Counted from the stretch's first letter, positions 18,839 through 28,990 are shown. The stretch: 64,000 nucleotides of DNA from CBDCLY01 sp965218715 (GCA_965218715.1 CBDCLY010000004.1:33106-97105), one strand, 5' to 3'. Notes: generated by a model not told the origin, from the sequence alone. Made by a program: numbers and translations.

Positions 18839-21067
18839 CTACTTATTCAATACAACCCTTTCTGTGAAGAAGCCTTCCTTGGTTCGAATGACAATTAAAT
18901 AGACTCCATTCTGGAAGCTACTTAGATCGATCCCCTGCAGATTAAGCTTGGCTTCAGAAAGTAAGGCTCCTTGCGGGCTATAAATTTGATATGTGTCCAT
19001 CAAAGGAAAATCTCCCAATACCTTGAGTCGTCCACTTGTTGGATTAGGTACAATTCGAATGTCTTCAACATTATTGGTAAGTAAATTAGTTGCGCCTGAA
19101 ACGCTTACAATGATAGTGTCCCTATTTAGGCAAGAAAAGGCATCTCTGGCTTCAAGTGAAATGTTGTGATTACCAAGACCAAGAGAGGAACCCAAAACTG
19201 TAATTTGATTACTAGTGTCTCCTGTACTCCAATTCAAATGGGTAAATCCATTAGCTGTTAAAACCAAGCTATCATTGAGTAAAATGGTGGTATCATTTCC
19301 TATATTAAGGCTAGCTTGCACTTGAAATGAAGAAACTTTTATTCGAGGCGACTGGCAGGTTCCATTTGGGTTAAAGCCATAATGATAATGCAATTTGCCT
19401 GAAAAATTCCTAGGATAATAAACTGCTCCAAATGTATTAGAGACTCCTGAACCACTAGTAACAGATAACTTAGGATTGGAATAAACTTTAGCTGAAGAGT
19501 TTTGATAGGATAAAGTTGAATTAGGGTTTTGTAAATGGAGATAAACGGCGAAAGTATCAGATGGCAGCAACTGAAGATCTGAATAGTTTATTGAAACCAA
19601 CTCTCTAGCAGTTCCAACTTGAGCACTGTCAATGCCCCAATAGGTCCAACTTGCTGAATTTCCTTCGTGATTTTTATGACTCCCAATTCTGTAATAGGCC
19701 TCGACCTTCTGATTGCCTAATGAATTGATAGGTATTTCTAAACTATCTAGAATTAAGGTGTCATTCGGAATGATGTCAAACATATGTCCATTCCAATTTG
19801 TGGTAAGTGTTCTTGTAAGGTCAAAAACCTCATTAAAATGCAATGGACCAGCAACTGCCTCAACAAACAAATCTGTTTGATTGCCAGAAGGTAAAACACT
19901 GTAAGAATTGCCAATGTTGGAAGGCACTGTGCTATGAATAGAATCGTACCAAACCACCTTATTGTTTGAATTGCTAGAAGCTAAAAATGTAGCACTATCT
20001 GTTGGACAATGATTCGTATTTCCGCTTGATATAGAAGGAATTCCAAGTCTTGAAAATGCATGCAATAAGGAAGTGTCATTGCTAGCAATTGTATCTGCCG
20101 AGTTTAAATAAGCCCTGACTTGAAACGAGCCGCCAGAATAAGAGTTTAAAGGCTGCAAAACTGTATCAGAAGAACAGGAGTTTAAATTGGCTGGAATAAC
20201 AATAGTATTGGTATTTACCTGCCCATTATTGTTGATCTCTATGTTGATAGAAATTGCACTTAAACTAGTTGGACCAAGGTTGGAAACTACAGCAGAGATT
20301 TGTTCAGCGCTGTCACCACATTTAGTCTCAGGGATGGATAAACGAATTGAAAAGTCTGGATGTAAAAGCGTGTCAATCAGATGGTTTGGAATTAATTCAT
20401 TGATTACTCGTTGATTCAATTCACGGTGGGCCAATCCATTTAAGTGAACATTATCTCCAGAATTATAAATTGCTTTGATGTCATTGTTGCTATCGGCAAT
20501 CCCATTCCAAAAGTCAATGGCATTTGCTCCGTATTGGGTCAAAACCGAATCTTTTACTTCTAATTGAATTAGCTTTTTTGCGGCAGAAAAACTTCTTGGC
20601 TGTGTTGTGCACACCCACAGTTTGATATTAAAGCTATCTGCAACTGATTTAATGGTTCTAAAGTTAAAAAGCTGCTCGCTGGCAACATATCCACGTGAAG
20701 CGTCATTTGAAGGCATGTTAATGATAACTGCATCGGCGCCTAATCGAACAGCTTGAGAAATGTTCTTTGTGGTATTTCTTGCAGGACGTGTCGTATCTGA
20801 GAACCAATCTGGCATGATGTTATAAGTGGTGGTTCCTCCAACTCCAAGATTCGTTACTTGATTTAGTGGATTGATGGATTGCAAGTGTTTTCTATAGCGA
20901 TTGACCCATGCGCTATCTATTGAGCTTGGCCCAGCTCCTGCAGCAGTAGAACTGCCAAGAACCACAATGTGCATCGACTGGTTTTCTACACAGGCATTGT
21001 AGTTTTGACCAATTAGGGCAACTGGCAAGAAGATTATAACTAGAAAAGTGAGAATAAACCTTAGCAT
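18839..21067 (-). CDS. SGNH/GDSL hydrolase with CARDB-like and T9SS sorting domains
   Basis: 742 residues. A signal peptide (about 1-21) precedes an SGNH hydrolase domain (about 30-230) with block I GSSTAAGAG (catalytic Ser), the glycine of block II (GVGGTT), the Asn of block III (NMPSNDA) and block V DNVHLN (catalytic Asp and His). A CARDB-like beta domain follows (about 240-330: TKCGDSAEQISAVVSNLGPT), then a linker with an Ig-like stretch (PTDSATFLAS), and a type A T9SS sorting domain with VPNPTSG ending VVLNK. It is probably a secreted esterase/lipase or carbohydrate deacetylase on the cell surface. A TAnnTTTG promoter element lies at 21091-21098. The gene ends 14 bp from the convergent membrane gene. 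Confidence 0.85.
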   Translation of the reverse strand: MLRFILTFLVIIFLPVALIGQNYNACVENQSMHIVVLGSSTAAGAGPSSIDSAWVNRYRKHLQSINPLNQVTNLGVGGTTTYNIMPDWFSDTTRPARNTTKNISQAVRLGADAVIINMPSNDASRGYVASEQLFNFRTIKSVADSFNIKLWVCTTQPRSFSAAKKLIQLEVKDSVLTQYGANAIDFWNGIADSNNDIKAIYNSGDNVHLNGLAHRELNQRVINELIPNHLIDTLLHPDFSIRLSIPETKCGDSAEQISAVVSNLGPTSLSAISINIEINNNGQVNTNTIVIPANLNSCSSDTVLQPLNSYSGGSFQVRAYLNSADTIASNDTSLLHAFSRLGIPSISSGNTNHCPTDSATFLASSNSNNKVVWYDSIHSTVPSNIGNSYSVLPSGNQTDLFVEAVAGPLHFNEVFDLTRTLTTNWNGHMFDIIPNDTLILDSLEIPINSLGNQKVEAYYRIGSHKNHEGNSASWTYWGIDSAQVGTARELVSINYSDLQLLPSDTFAVYLHLQNPNSTLSYQNSSAKVYSNPKLSVTSGSGVSNTFGAVYYPRNFSGKLHYHYGFNPNGTCQSPRIKVSSFQVQASLNIGNDTTILLNDSLVLTANGFTHLNWSTGDTSNQITVLGSSLGLGNHNISLEARDAFSCLNRDTIIVSVSGATNLLTNNVEDIRIVPNPTSGRLKVLGDFPLMDTYQIYSPQGALLSEAKLNLQGIDLSSFQNGVYLIVIRTKEGFFTERVVLNK

Positions 21068-21090
21068 TGATTGAATTGATTGAGCTCATT

Positions 21091-21098
21091 CAAAGATA
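21091..21098 (-). promoter_or_regulatory. Bacteroidota -7 promoter element (TATCTTTG)
   Basis: Read on the minus strand this is TATCTTTG, a full match to the Bacteroidota consensus TAnnTTTG, ending 23 bp upstream of the ATG of the SGNH gene (21067). No clear -33 TTTG is seen. Confidence 0.55.
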
Positions 21099-21268
21099 GA
21101 AGATTTAATTAAGGAAGGCTCCTAACTCAAAATTTGCTCATGATTCAGAAATCAAAATAGATTCAATTCCTTAAAAATGTTTAAAAACAGGTAGAAAATC
21201 TTTTACAATACTATCTTGTTTAAAACAGATTTCAATCCTCTTGCAAAATCCTCCAAAAAGAAATAAAA

Positions 21269-21292
21269 AAAGGGAACCGATTGGTTCCCTTT
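21269..21292 (-). terminator. Rho-independent terminator
   Basis: Inverted repeat AAAGGGAACC / GGTTCCCTTT with a 4-nt loop and T-rich flanks, just beyond the stop of the 1449-residue T9SS gene (21314). The T-run on the minus strand is the longer one. Confidence 0.9.
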
Positions 21293-21313
21293 TTCTTTGC
21301 ATTAATTGTTCTA

Positions 21314-24300
21314 TTATTGAACAATTATTCTTTTAAATTGCTGTTCAGAGTTGCTAATAACAGAAACTAAATAAACTCCTTTCGCAAGCCCATTCATTTC
21401 TATTTGCCCTGTAGTTTCTCCTTTAGTGTTTAATCTACCTTCAAAGACACTTACTCCTGTTAAGTTGCTGATTTTAATTATAGCACTTTCAAGGTCTTCT
21501 CCTTCAACTATTAACTTAAAGTTCCCTTGATTAGGATTAGGATAAATTGATACACTCAATGGTATGGTTAATTCATGCTGATTCTCACCATTGAATGCAA
21601 ATTGGCCAGAACTTGGATTAGGTCCAGTTGTAAATGTTTGTGTTGCACTCCATCTATTTCCAGAAGAGTTTCCAAAGTTACAAACCGATTTAATCTCCCA
21701 TTCATAAGTAGTAGAGGTATTTAAACCTGTAATCCATTTAAATGAGTTCCCATTACTCACGTGTGTCTGATTCCATGATCCAGCTCCCTGAGCTCTATAT
21801 CGAATACGATATGATTTTGCTCCAACCGCAGTTGTCCAATTCAATTTAGCTTGACTTCCTTGTACTGGCGAAGTAGTCAAGCCTGATGGGTTTAAACATG
21901 GAGATGCTAATGTTGTGAATCGCTCTCCTTCTGCCAATCCAGACCATTCTCCTGAATTGTATTTCACCATAACTGACCAAACATAACTTGTACTTGGACT
22001 TAAGCCAGAAACAGGGAAATAACCGTTTGGTACATGTTTAATTACCTGATTGGTCCAACCGTTAGTTCCTGCAACTTTCCAAACCACTTTATAAAGTTTT
22101 GCATTTGGAACAGTGTCCCATCTGTAAACTGCAGATACATCTTGAATAAAATGTGTTCTTAAGTTGGTTACTACATTGCATGCTGAGAAGTTCTTTGTTA
22201 CATTGTAAGAACCAACATCTGTACAACCATTCGCATCACTTACTGTAACCATGTAATTTCCAACTACTAGGCCTCCAATGAAACTTCCTGTATCACTATT
22301 ACTCCAATTGTAAGTGTATGGTGTCACACCTCCTATGCCAGTAACTAAAATTGAACCATCGTTACCAGCACAGCTTGTTTGAGTAATTTGAAATGGAGAA
22401 ACTTGAACAGCGCTCCCTTGAGTGATTGTTCCATTTGCTGTAGCTGAAATCCCATTATTATCTGTTACCGTTACCGTATATGTTCCACCAGTAACTCCTG
22501 TAATGCTTGCTGTTGTAGCAGAATTACTCCAAAAATAAGTATAAGGACTTGAGCCACCACTTGCACTTGCTGTTGCTCCACCATCTGAACCTCCATTGCA
22601 AGTCACGTTGCTGTCAATTGCCATAGATGCCAATAGATTTGCCGCTGGCTCTGTAATTGTTGCAGTTGTTGTTGCTGGTCCACATCCATTGCCATCCGTT
22701 ACACTTACCGTATAGGTGCCTGCTGACAAACTCGAAACAGTTGCGGTAGTTGCTCCATTGTTCCATGAATAGGTATAAACCCCTGTTCCACCAGATCCAG
22801 CTGCTGTTGCTGATCCATCGCTTCCCCCATTGGAACTTACATTACTTTGTGCTGTAATGCTTACAACTAATGCCGTTGGTTCTGTAACTGTTGTTGAAGA
22901 TGAATCTGTACATCCATTTGCATCGGTAATGGTAATAGAATAAGTACCCGCTGATAAACTAGTTGCTGTTCCTGAAATAGAACCATTGTTCCAAGTGTAA
23001 GTATAAGGAGTAGTTCCACCAGTGGCTGAAGCAGTTGCTTCGCCATCTGATAATCCATTACAAGAAATTGCTGTTGTTGCTGCAGCAGAACTAACCAATG
23101 CCGTTGGCTCTGTAATAGTAACATTAGCGGTTGGACTTGAAGAACTTCCACTTGCATCTGAAACAGTTACTGTATATGTTCCAGCTGCAACACTTGAAAT
23201 GTTTGCACTTGTTGAGCCATTACTCCATAAATAAGTATATGGAGTTGTTCCTCCTGTTACACTTACAGTTGCTGATCCATCTGAACCTCCATTACAACTC
23301 ACATTATTATTTAATGCAATAGATACAGAGGCTCCTGAAATTAATGTAGTTGAATTACTATTTGTACAACCATTCGCATCAGTTAAAGTAATAGTATATG
23401 TTCCGGCTGATAAACTATTCGCGGTAGCACTGGTTGCGCCATTGTTCCATGTGTATGTATAAGGAGTTGTTCCCCCATTTCCTGTTGCAGTTGCACTTCC
23501 ATCAGAACTTGCGTTGCTCGTTGGGCTTGTGTTGCTCACTCCTACGACCAATGCTGTTGGTTCGGTGATGTTTGATGAAATAGTTGACGTACAGCCATTG
23601 TTGTCTGTTACGGTTACGGTATAAGTACCTGCTGCTAAATTAGATGTTGTTGAATCAGTTGCGCCATTGCTCCATGAATAAGTGTAAGCTCCTGTTCCAC
23701 CTGTTCCAACTGCTGTTACTGATCCTGCGCTTGTTCCATTGCAATCTACATTTGTTTGAGCAATAATCGATACTCCAACTGCTGTGGGTTCAGTAATTGT
23801 TTCTGAGTTTATTGCAGTTAAACCAGCATTGTCAGTAACAGTAACAGTATAAGTTCCTGCTGCCAAACCTGTTGCGCTTGCTGTTGTTACTGAATTACTC
23901 CATAAATAAGTATATGGGGTTGTTCCATTCGATGCTGATGCAGTAAGTGCCCCATCTGACATCCCGTTGCAAGTTGCATTAGAATTTGTTGTAATTGAGC
24001 TTATAAAAGGGCTTGCACAAGTAACATCAAAAGTATCTGTGATGGTAAAATAAGCTCTTGACCACTTTGCTACATGATTTCCTCCAGTTACTGTTGCTAC
24101 TGTAAAAGGGTTTGTTGAAGCTATAATGCTTCCATTTTGTTCTAAAGAAAATGTAAATTGAGCTGAGCTATTAAAGTTGGGTATATTATCTAATGTCGTT
24201 GTACTTAAAATGTCTGTTCTTGAATTTACTCCATGAAATCCATTCACACTAAAATCAACCAATGTATCTGCAGAAATTCCTTCACATGAATTAATTCCCG

Positions 24301-25663
24301 TATAGTATGCCACTAAATTGGCATATTTAGGATGTGTTGACTCAATGGCTGCTCCCATAATTAGAGCTACCTCTGATGGGCTTAAAACCTCATTCCAAAT
24401 GGACACTTCTGTCATTTCTCCATCGTAAAAATTCCCTTTAGAACTCCCAGAATCAAATTCTTGACCGATGGATATTTTGTTGTTTGCAGAGGCTGATTGT
24501 GAATTCTTGTATTTATCTACAATGACTCCATCAACGTATTGAAACGTTGAATCTGTGGTTTCATCATAAGTATAACCTACATGATGCCAAACTCCATCTG
24601 TAACCACTACTCCTGACCCTTGAGCATTTGAGCCATCATAAATTTGGAGTTGTTCATTGGTGCCAATTTGCAAATTGCAAACATTTCCATTTCCCGAAGT
24701 GTTAATGGCTACCAACATTTGAGAACTACCAGAAACTTGTGAAGATTTTTTCATCCAAGTAAAAACGGAACGGTTCGTACCAGCAATAGAAGGTGCTGTT
24801 TCGTTGATTTCTACCCAATCTTTATCTGTTTTAACCAAGTTCATAGTGGAAACATAATTGGTTTCTAAAGTATCGGTGTAACTGGCGCAAATGGCTGTAT
24901 CTGGAACGAGTGATTGATCTAAAGGAGTATTAACCAAATCTAGGTTCAGTGCATAAATAGAATCATTAGCGCCATTTACAAGCACAGTATCTAGGTAGGA
25001 ACCTGAAGCTGTATAGACCTTACCAGATGGACCCGTATAGGATGATGCATCACACAATGTAACATCTAATCCATCACAAAAATATCCAACTCCACAAGCA
25101 GGGGCAAAATCGAAAACTAAGTCGACTGTTGATGGACCTTGCGAAGTTTGATTATTATAATTGAAGAATAGAATATAATATTCTCCTGCAGGGATAGCCT
25201 GGGAGGGATCGTAATAGATGCCTTCATCAGGTTTACCCTGGGCACTAACATGACGATATTGTGGCCATTGATAACCTCTTCCTAATTGTAAACTGTCTCT
25301 AAATCCACAAAAATTCCCAGGATGACCAGATAAAAATGCTAAATCAGCAACTGAGGTTGGATTAGGAACAGTTGAAGTATATGCTATTATACTTCCTGTT
25401 AAAGCTTGAAATGGACTAACATCTACCCTAATTGAACCTGCAAATGGAGTAACTACTTTATAAACTAAAGTTGAGCAACAAGAAGCATAACAAGATGTTT
25501 GAGTTGGAACATTTGACCCTCCATTTAAAGATGTAATATTAGAATCAGTATAAGGGAAAGTATTAATCAACTTTGCAGTAGTTACTGAGGTATTCGTTTG
25601 TCCAAATGATTGGATTGAAAAACCCAAACAAGAAATTAGTAATAAACGGTAAATTTTTGACAT
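21314..25663 (-). CDS. SprB-repeat, LamG-like T9SS surface protein
   Basis: 1449 residues. Order: signal peptide (about 1-21); an N-terminal beta domain with the Cys-rich stretch CYASCCSTLVY; a concanavalin/LamG-like domain (about 280-470: WVEINETAPSI, FTWMKKSSQV, WHHVGYTYDETTD); about eight SprB-type repeats (about 560-1165; repeating SNGATS, AGTYTVTVTDNNGC, ITEPTAL); two fibronectin type III-like domains (about 1170-1365); and a type A sorting domain with IYPNPNQGNF. The last 280 residues are closely related to the end of the HYR protein at 5640, so the two share a module. It is probably a long surface adhesin. Three 21-bp-spaced repeats at 25725-25776 and the LytTR regulator gene lie immediately upstream, suggesting direct control. 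Confidence 0.85.
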   Translation of the reverse strand: MSKIYRLLLISCLGFSIQSFGQTNTSVTTAKLINTFPYTDSNITSLNGGSNVPTQTSCYASCCSTLVYKVVTPFAGSIRVDVSPFQALTGSIIAYTSTVPNPTSVADLAFLSGHPGNFCGFRDSLQLGRGYQWPQYRHVSAQGKPDEGIYYDPSQAIPAGEYYILFFNYNNQTSQGPSTVDLVFDFAPACGVGYFCDGLDVTLCDASSYTGPSGKVYTASGSYLDTVLVNGANDSIYALNLDLVNTPLDQSLVPDTAICASYTDTLETNYVSTMNLVKTDKDWVEINETAPSIAGTNRSVFTWMKKSSQVSGSSQMLVAINTSGNGNVCNLQIGTNEQLQIYDGSNAQGSGVVVTDGVWHHVGYTYDETTDSTFQYVDGVIVDKYKNSQSASANNKISIGQEFDSGSSKGNFYDGEMTEVSIWNEVLSPSEVALIMGAAIESTHPKYANLVAYYTGINSCEGISADTLVDFSVNGFHGVNSRTDILSTTTLDNIPNFNSSAQFTFSLEQNGSIIASTNPFTVATVTGGNHVAKWSRAYFTITDTFDVTCASPFISSITTNSNATCNGMSDGALTASASNGTTPYTYLWSNSVTTASATGLAAGTYTVTVTDNAGLTAINSETITEPTAVGVSIIAQTNVDCNGTSAGSVTAVGTGGTGAYTYSWSNGATDSTTSNLAAGTYTVTVTDNNGCTSTISSNITEPTALVVGVSNTSPTSNASSDGSATATGNGGTTPYTYTWNNGATSATANSLSAGTYTITLTDANGCTNSNSTTLISGASVSIALNNNVSCNGGSDGSATVSVTGGTTPYTYLWSNGSTSANISSVAAGTYTVTVSDASGSSSSPTANVTITEPTALVSSAAATTAISCNGLSDGEATASATGGTTPYTYTWNNGSISGTATSLSAGTYSITITDANGCTDSSSTTVTEPTALVVSITAQSNVSSNGGSDGSATAAGSGGTGVYTYSWNNGATTATVSSLSAGTYTVSVTDGNGCGPATTTATITEPAANLLASMAIDSNVTCNGGSDGGATASASGGSSPYTYFWSNSATTASITGVTGGTYTVTVTDNNGISATANGTITQGSAVQVSPFQITQTSCAGNDGSILVTGIGGVTPYTYNWSNSDTGSFIGGLVVGNYMVTVSDANGCTDVGSYNVTKNFSACNVVTNLRTHFIQDVSAVYRWDTVPNAKLYKVVWKVAGTNGWTNQVIKHVPNGYFPVSGLSPSTSYVWSVMVKYNSGEWSGLAEGERFTTLASPCLNPSGLTTSPVQGSQAKLNWTTAVGAKSYRIRYRAQGAGSWNQTHVSNGNSFKWITGLNTSTTYEWEIKSVCNFGNSSGNRWSATQTFTTGPNPSSGQFAFNGENQHELTIPLSVSIYPNPNQGNFKLIVEGEDLESAIIKISNLTGVSVFEGRLNTKGETTGQIEMNGLAKGVYLVSVISNSEQQFKRIIVQ

Positions 25664-25724
25664 GGTTCTGAATTTTACTTTTATTAAGCAAAACTCATGT
25701 ACCTCAATTCAGTCTACAACTTTT

Positions 25725-25776
25725 TGTGCTGAAACTAGTTAATTATGTGCTGAAATTGATTTGAGATGTTCTAAGT
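25725..25776 (-). promoter_or_regulatory. Candidate LytTR operator: three direct repeats, 21-bp period
   Basis: On the minus strand TTTCAGCACA (25725-25734), TTTCAGCACA (25746-25755) and ACTTAGAACA (25767-25776) recur with exactly 21-bp spacing, 62-113 bp upstream of the ATG of the 1449-residue surface protein. LytTR regulators are known to bind direct repeats about two helical turns apart. The same core (TTCAGAACAT) occurs twice, again 21 bp apart, upstream of the kinase gene (28991-29021). The spacing and match are visible; binding by the adjacent LytTR protein is inferred. Confidence 0.55.
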
Positions 25777-25924
25777 TAGTTTGTGGCAATAAGAACAAGA
25801 ATGGCATCCTTTGTTCTTAGTAATTCTTTAAATTCCATTTCCTTTCAATTAATAAGCTTAAGCCTTTAGGGCAGCTATTAATAAATTGATCTATTGACCT
25901 GGGGATAGAAAGTTGAAAATGTTA

Positions 25925-26659
25925 TTACTGAATTCGGATACGTTTCATCAAGTCTTCTCTATAGTTTTTTCCAATAGGAATTTCTTCTTGACTAATATTG
26001 ACAAACCTTGAGTTAATGGTATCCAAAAAATCTAGATTAACTGTAAAAGAACGATGGGTTCTGAAGAAGTTTCTAGGCAAACTGTCAGCAAATTCATTCA
26101 TAGTGGTTCGAATTAGATGCTTTTTACCTGATTTAGTATGCAATTCAACATATACGTGTTCACTTTTGATGTATTTAATGTTTGAAAATTTTACTTTATG
26201 ATACAAGTGCTTGTCCTTAATAAAAAAAGAGTCACGAATAATCAGATTGCCAGTCTCTTCTATAGTTTTGTTACTAGCAGTTCTCCCACTATAGTTGTGC
26301 AATGCCATTTCTATTGAAGTATACAAGTCATCTTTACTAAATGGTTTTACCAAATAGGCTGGTGGAGCGAGCTCTTTAGCTCTTCCAACTGTCCTAGGGT
26401 CTGCATTTGAGGTTAAGAAAATAAAAGGAATATTATAGTCTTCCTTTATCTTCCAAGCCAAATCTATTCCATCTTTGCTTCCAGCTAATTGAATATCAAG
26501 AAGGCATAGGTCCGGTTGTTCTTCCTCTAATTGAATAATTGCTTCTGAATAATTAATAACAGGTTCTAAAACATCATAACCCAAATTTTCTAGAATACTG
26601 CAAATGTTATCTGCTATTACTATTTCGTCTTCTACTACCTGAATTTTCACTTTTCCCAT
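25925..26659 (-). CDS. LytTR-family response regulator
   Basis: 244 residues: an N-terminal receiver domain (about 4-120) with acidic residues E10/D11, phosphoacceptor D55 in CLLDIQL, T85 in FLTSN and K105 in LVKPFS, followed by a LytTR DNA-binding domain (about 145-244) with KHLIRTTMNEFADSL, FFRTHRSFTVN and the terminal IPIGKNYRE. Its ATG overlaps the TAA of the histidine-kinase gene by one base (TAATG), so the pair is translationally coupled and very likely cognate. It should activate or repress genes through paired direct repeats; matching repeats lie just downstream of it and upstream of the kinase. Confidence 0.92.
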   Translation of the reverse strand: MGKVKIQVVEDEIVIADNICSILENLGYDVLEPVINYSEAIIQLEEEQPDLCLLDIQLAGSKDGIDLAWKIKEDYNIPFIFLTSNADPRTVGRAKELAPPAYLVKPFSKDDLYTSIEMALHNYSGRTASNKTIEETGNLIIRDSFFIKDKHLYHKVKFSNIKYIKSEHVYVELHTKSGKKHLIRTTMNEFADSLPRNFFRTHRSFTVNLDFLDTINSRFVNISQEEIPIGKNYREDLMKRIRIQ

Positions 26660-27457
26660 TATTGGACAAGTTTTCGTTGGTTAGTGTCTTTAAAAAACAC
26701 CTTAAATATGGATCCTTTCTTGTAAAAGTACTCTGTCTTTCCATATAATTGCCTGCTTAAACGATGAACTAATCGAAGGCCTAAAGATTTCGCTTTACTA
26801 AGTTCAAAATTATTGTCCAAACCAAGTCCATTGTCATTCACCTCTAAACAATACTCGCCTTCTCCTACTTCATCTAATCGTATGCGTAACTTACCTTTAA
26901 CTTCGTTATTTAAACGCATATTTGTAAGCATTGCTTATCAATTCGTTCAAGATCAAACCAACTGGAATAGCTGTATCAATATCGAAGTAAGTTTCTTTGC
27001 ATAGTAACTCAACTTCAACTGAATTCTTTCCTTCATAAATTGACGCTAGATGTTTCACCAACTGATTGGCGTATTCTTCAAAAGAAATGCTGCCAACGTT
27101 CTGATTTTGATATAGGTTCTGATGAATAAGAGCCATAGCTTGCACCCTACTTTGTCCATCTTCCATGGCCAATAATGCAGATTCATCTTTAATATTATTG
27201 GTTTGTAAATCCAACAAACTGCTAATTACCTGCAAGTTATTTTTCACACGATGATGGATCTCTTTTAGGAGTAGCTCCTTTTCTTTGTTGTTTTTATCCA
27301 GTTTATTCTTTTGCTTATTGATCAATTCGTTTTGTTGTTTACCTATTCTAAACCGATAATAAATTAATCCAGTAAAGAAGAGAACTATAATAAGTCCAAA
27401 AGCTAATATTAAAAATCTTTGTTTAGCTTGCTTTTTCTCAACGTTTGCTTTAACCAT
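26659..27457 (-). CDS. Sensor histidine kinase, catalytic half (HisKA_2 + HATPase; frameshifted)
   Basis: Two overlapping frames, 26906-27457 and 26659-26931, form one kinase core. The first has a membrane helix (about residues 12-34), a coiled coil and a HisKA_2 dimerisation domain with LLLKEIHHRVKNNLQVISSL (phospho-acceptor His), then the N-box NELISNAYKYAF. The second continues the HATPase domain with NDNGLGLD (G1) and SLGLRLVHRLSRQLYG (G2). An extra A in the AAA run near 26911-26914 breaks the frame; removing it gives YKYAFNNEVKGK. The frame is also broken from the TPR half upstream (27623-28702) by further extra bases near 27530-27534, 27602-27605 and 27640-27646. Stop and start are coupled to the LytTR gene. 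Confidence 0.85.
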
Positions 27458-27622
27458 GCGCAGATTTATTTCATGATTTTTTTCAAGTTGTATTATGCTA
27501 TCCTTTGAGGCTTTAAGCTCATAAAAGTATTTTTGCTTTTTGATCTGCTAATGCCTGGTTTATCTCATCATCATTAAGGCTATCTGAAGCTGCCCTATGG
27601 ATTTTCATGCATTTTTATGGCC

Positions 27623-28702
27623 TCATGATATAAGCCTAGTTTTTTTGTTGATTTTATACAATAAGTCTGAAGCATTCGAAATCCAGATATAATTATTATT
27701 GTTTTGTGCATTTTTAAGAACAATAAATGCATTCTTTTTAGCTGAATTATACGCTCCAATTGTAAATTCTATTTCTGCCAATCCTAGGTAGCTAGGGTTT
27801 AAATACTTGCTTTCTTTCGTTTTTTTCGAAAGTTCTATTGATTGTTTGTAGTGAAAGGAGGCAGAATTGAAATCCTTAATTTCAAAATAAACTTGTGCAA
27901 TATTATTGTGGGTAAGGCTTTTTCCCCGGCAACCTGGCATCGAATCACAAATCCTCAAGGCTCTTTTGTAACTTAACAATGCCTTATCATTTTCATTTGC
28001 ATTCCGGTAGGCAGTTCCGATATTATTCAAAATACTTATCAATCCAGTGTTGTTGCTCTTTTTTTCAGAATAAACTGAAGCTTTCTCATAATAGAAAGCA
28101 CTTTGTTCAAAATCACTTTTTTCTGAGAACAAGTAACCCAAATTGTTTAAGGCCAAACTAATCCCAATGGTGTCTTTTATATTTTGATAGATTTTTAATG
28201 CACGATTTTGTAATTCAACCGCTTTTTTTGCTTCCCCTGTAACATAGTAAGCCATTCCCATGTTTGAGCAAATATCTGCTATCCTAATGCTGTCCTTAAT
28301 GAGTTCACTAATGGGTAAGGCTTTTAAATGATTTTTGATTACATCATTGTATTTATTTTGGATTGAAAAACAATACGCTTTATTGGCAAGTGCTTCCATT
28401 TTATGGTAAAGCAAACTAGGCTTTTCAGATTCCTCACTATTTTTTATTAAGGGTTCCACCCTTGTTACAATAACATCACAGTAGAATAAAACACTGTCTA
28501 AGTTTTGGCCAAAATGAAATCCAATTAATTCTTGGTATAAATGCAAGGCAGAAGTATCATCTTTCGCTTCCTGAATTGCTTGGTGCAATTGTTCTAAGCT
28601 GTTATTTTTATTTTCCTGAGCATAACTTTTCGAAAAGAACGCATTAAAAAGCATTAGGCATAATAGGCAGTAAATGATTGAAAATTTCAATTTGGGAGGC
28701 AT
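27623..28702 (-). CDS. Sensor histidine kinase, N-terminal TPR sensor half (frameshifted)
   Basis: 359 residues: signal peptide (about 1-28), then about six TPR motifs (for example ADICSNMGMAYYVTGEAKKA, ALNNLGYLFSEKSDF, ILNNIGTAYRNANENDKAL) that form the presumed extracytoplasmic sensor. The frame ends after NKKTRLIS; removing one A of a 7-A run (27640-27646, seen as T on the plus strand) and two further single bases restores a continuous path through GLYHEAIKMHE, ASDSLNDDEINQALADQK and YELKASKDSIIQLEKN into the membrane helix and kinase core. The complete protein would be about 680 residues, a common Bacteroidota TPR-HisKA_2 kinase architecture. Two 21-bp-spaced repeats lie about 290 bp upstream. 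Confidence 0.85.
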   Translation of the reverse strand: MPPKLKFSIIYCLLCLMLFNAFFSKSYAQENKNNSLEQLHQAIQEAKDDTSALHLYQELIGFHFGQNLDSVLFYCDVIVTRVEPLIKNSEESEKPSLLYHKMEALANKAYCFSIQNKYNDVIKNHLKALPISELIKDSIRIADICSNMGMAYYVTGEAKKAVELQNRALKIYQNIKDTIGISLALNNLGYLFSEKSDFEQSAFYYEKASVYSEKKSNNTGLISILNNIGTAYRNANENDKALLSYKRALRICDSMPGCRGKSLTHNNIAQVYFEIKDFNSASFHYKQSIELSKKTKESKYLNPSYLGLAEIEFTIGAYNSAKKNAFIVLKNAQNNNNYIWISNASDLLYKINKKTRLIS

Positions 28703-28990
28703 ATAAATTTGGTCTTATTGATTAACTTTTTTTTGAAATCTTATTTAACTCCTAGACAATGAGCTAGTAATAGGGTTTTATCATTAAAATTGTTTTCATA
28801 AGATTCAAGCATTTTTCAACTTTTCCGTTTAATAAAAAAGCCTATTGAATAAGACCTTCAAATTTAAATTCTGCGCTTAAACTCGATTCAAATTTGATTA
28901 TTTACCAAAGGGTTCATCAGAATGTTTGTATAGAATAAAAAAAAGGTAAAATAACTCAAATTAAGTACTTCATGAAATGTGTTATCTATA

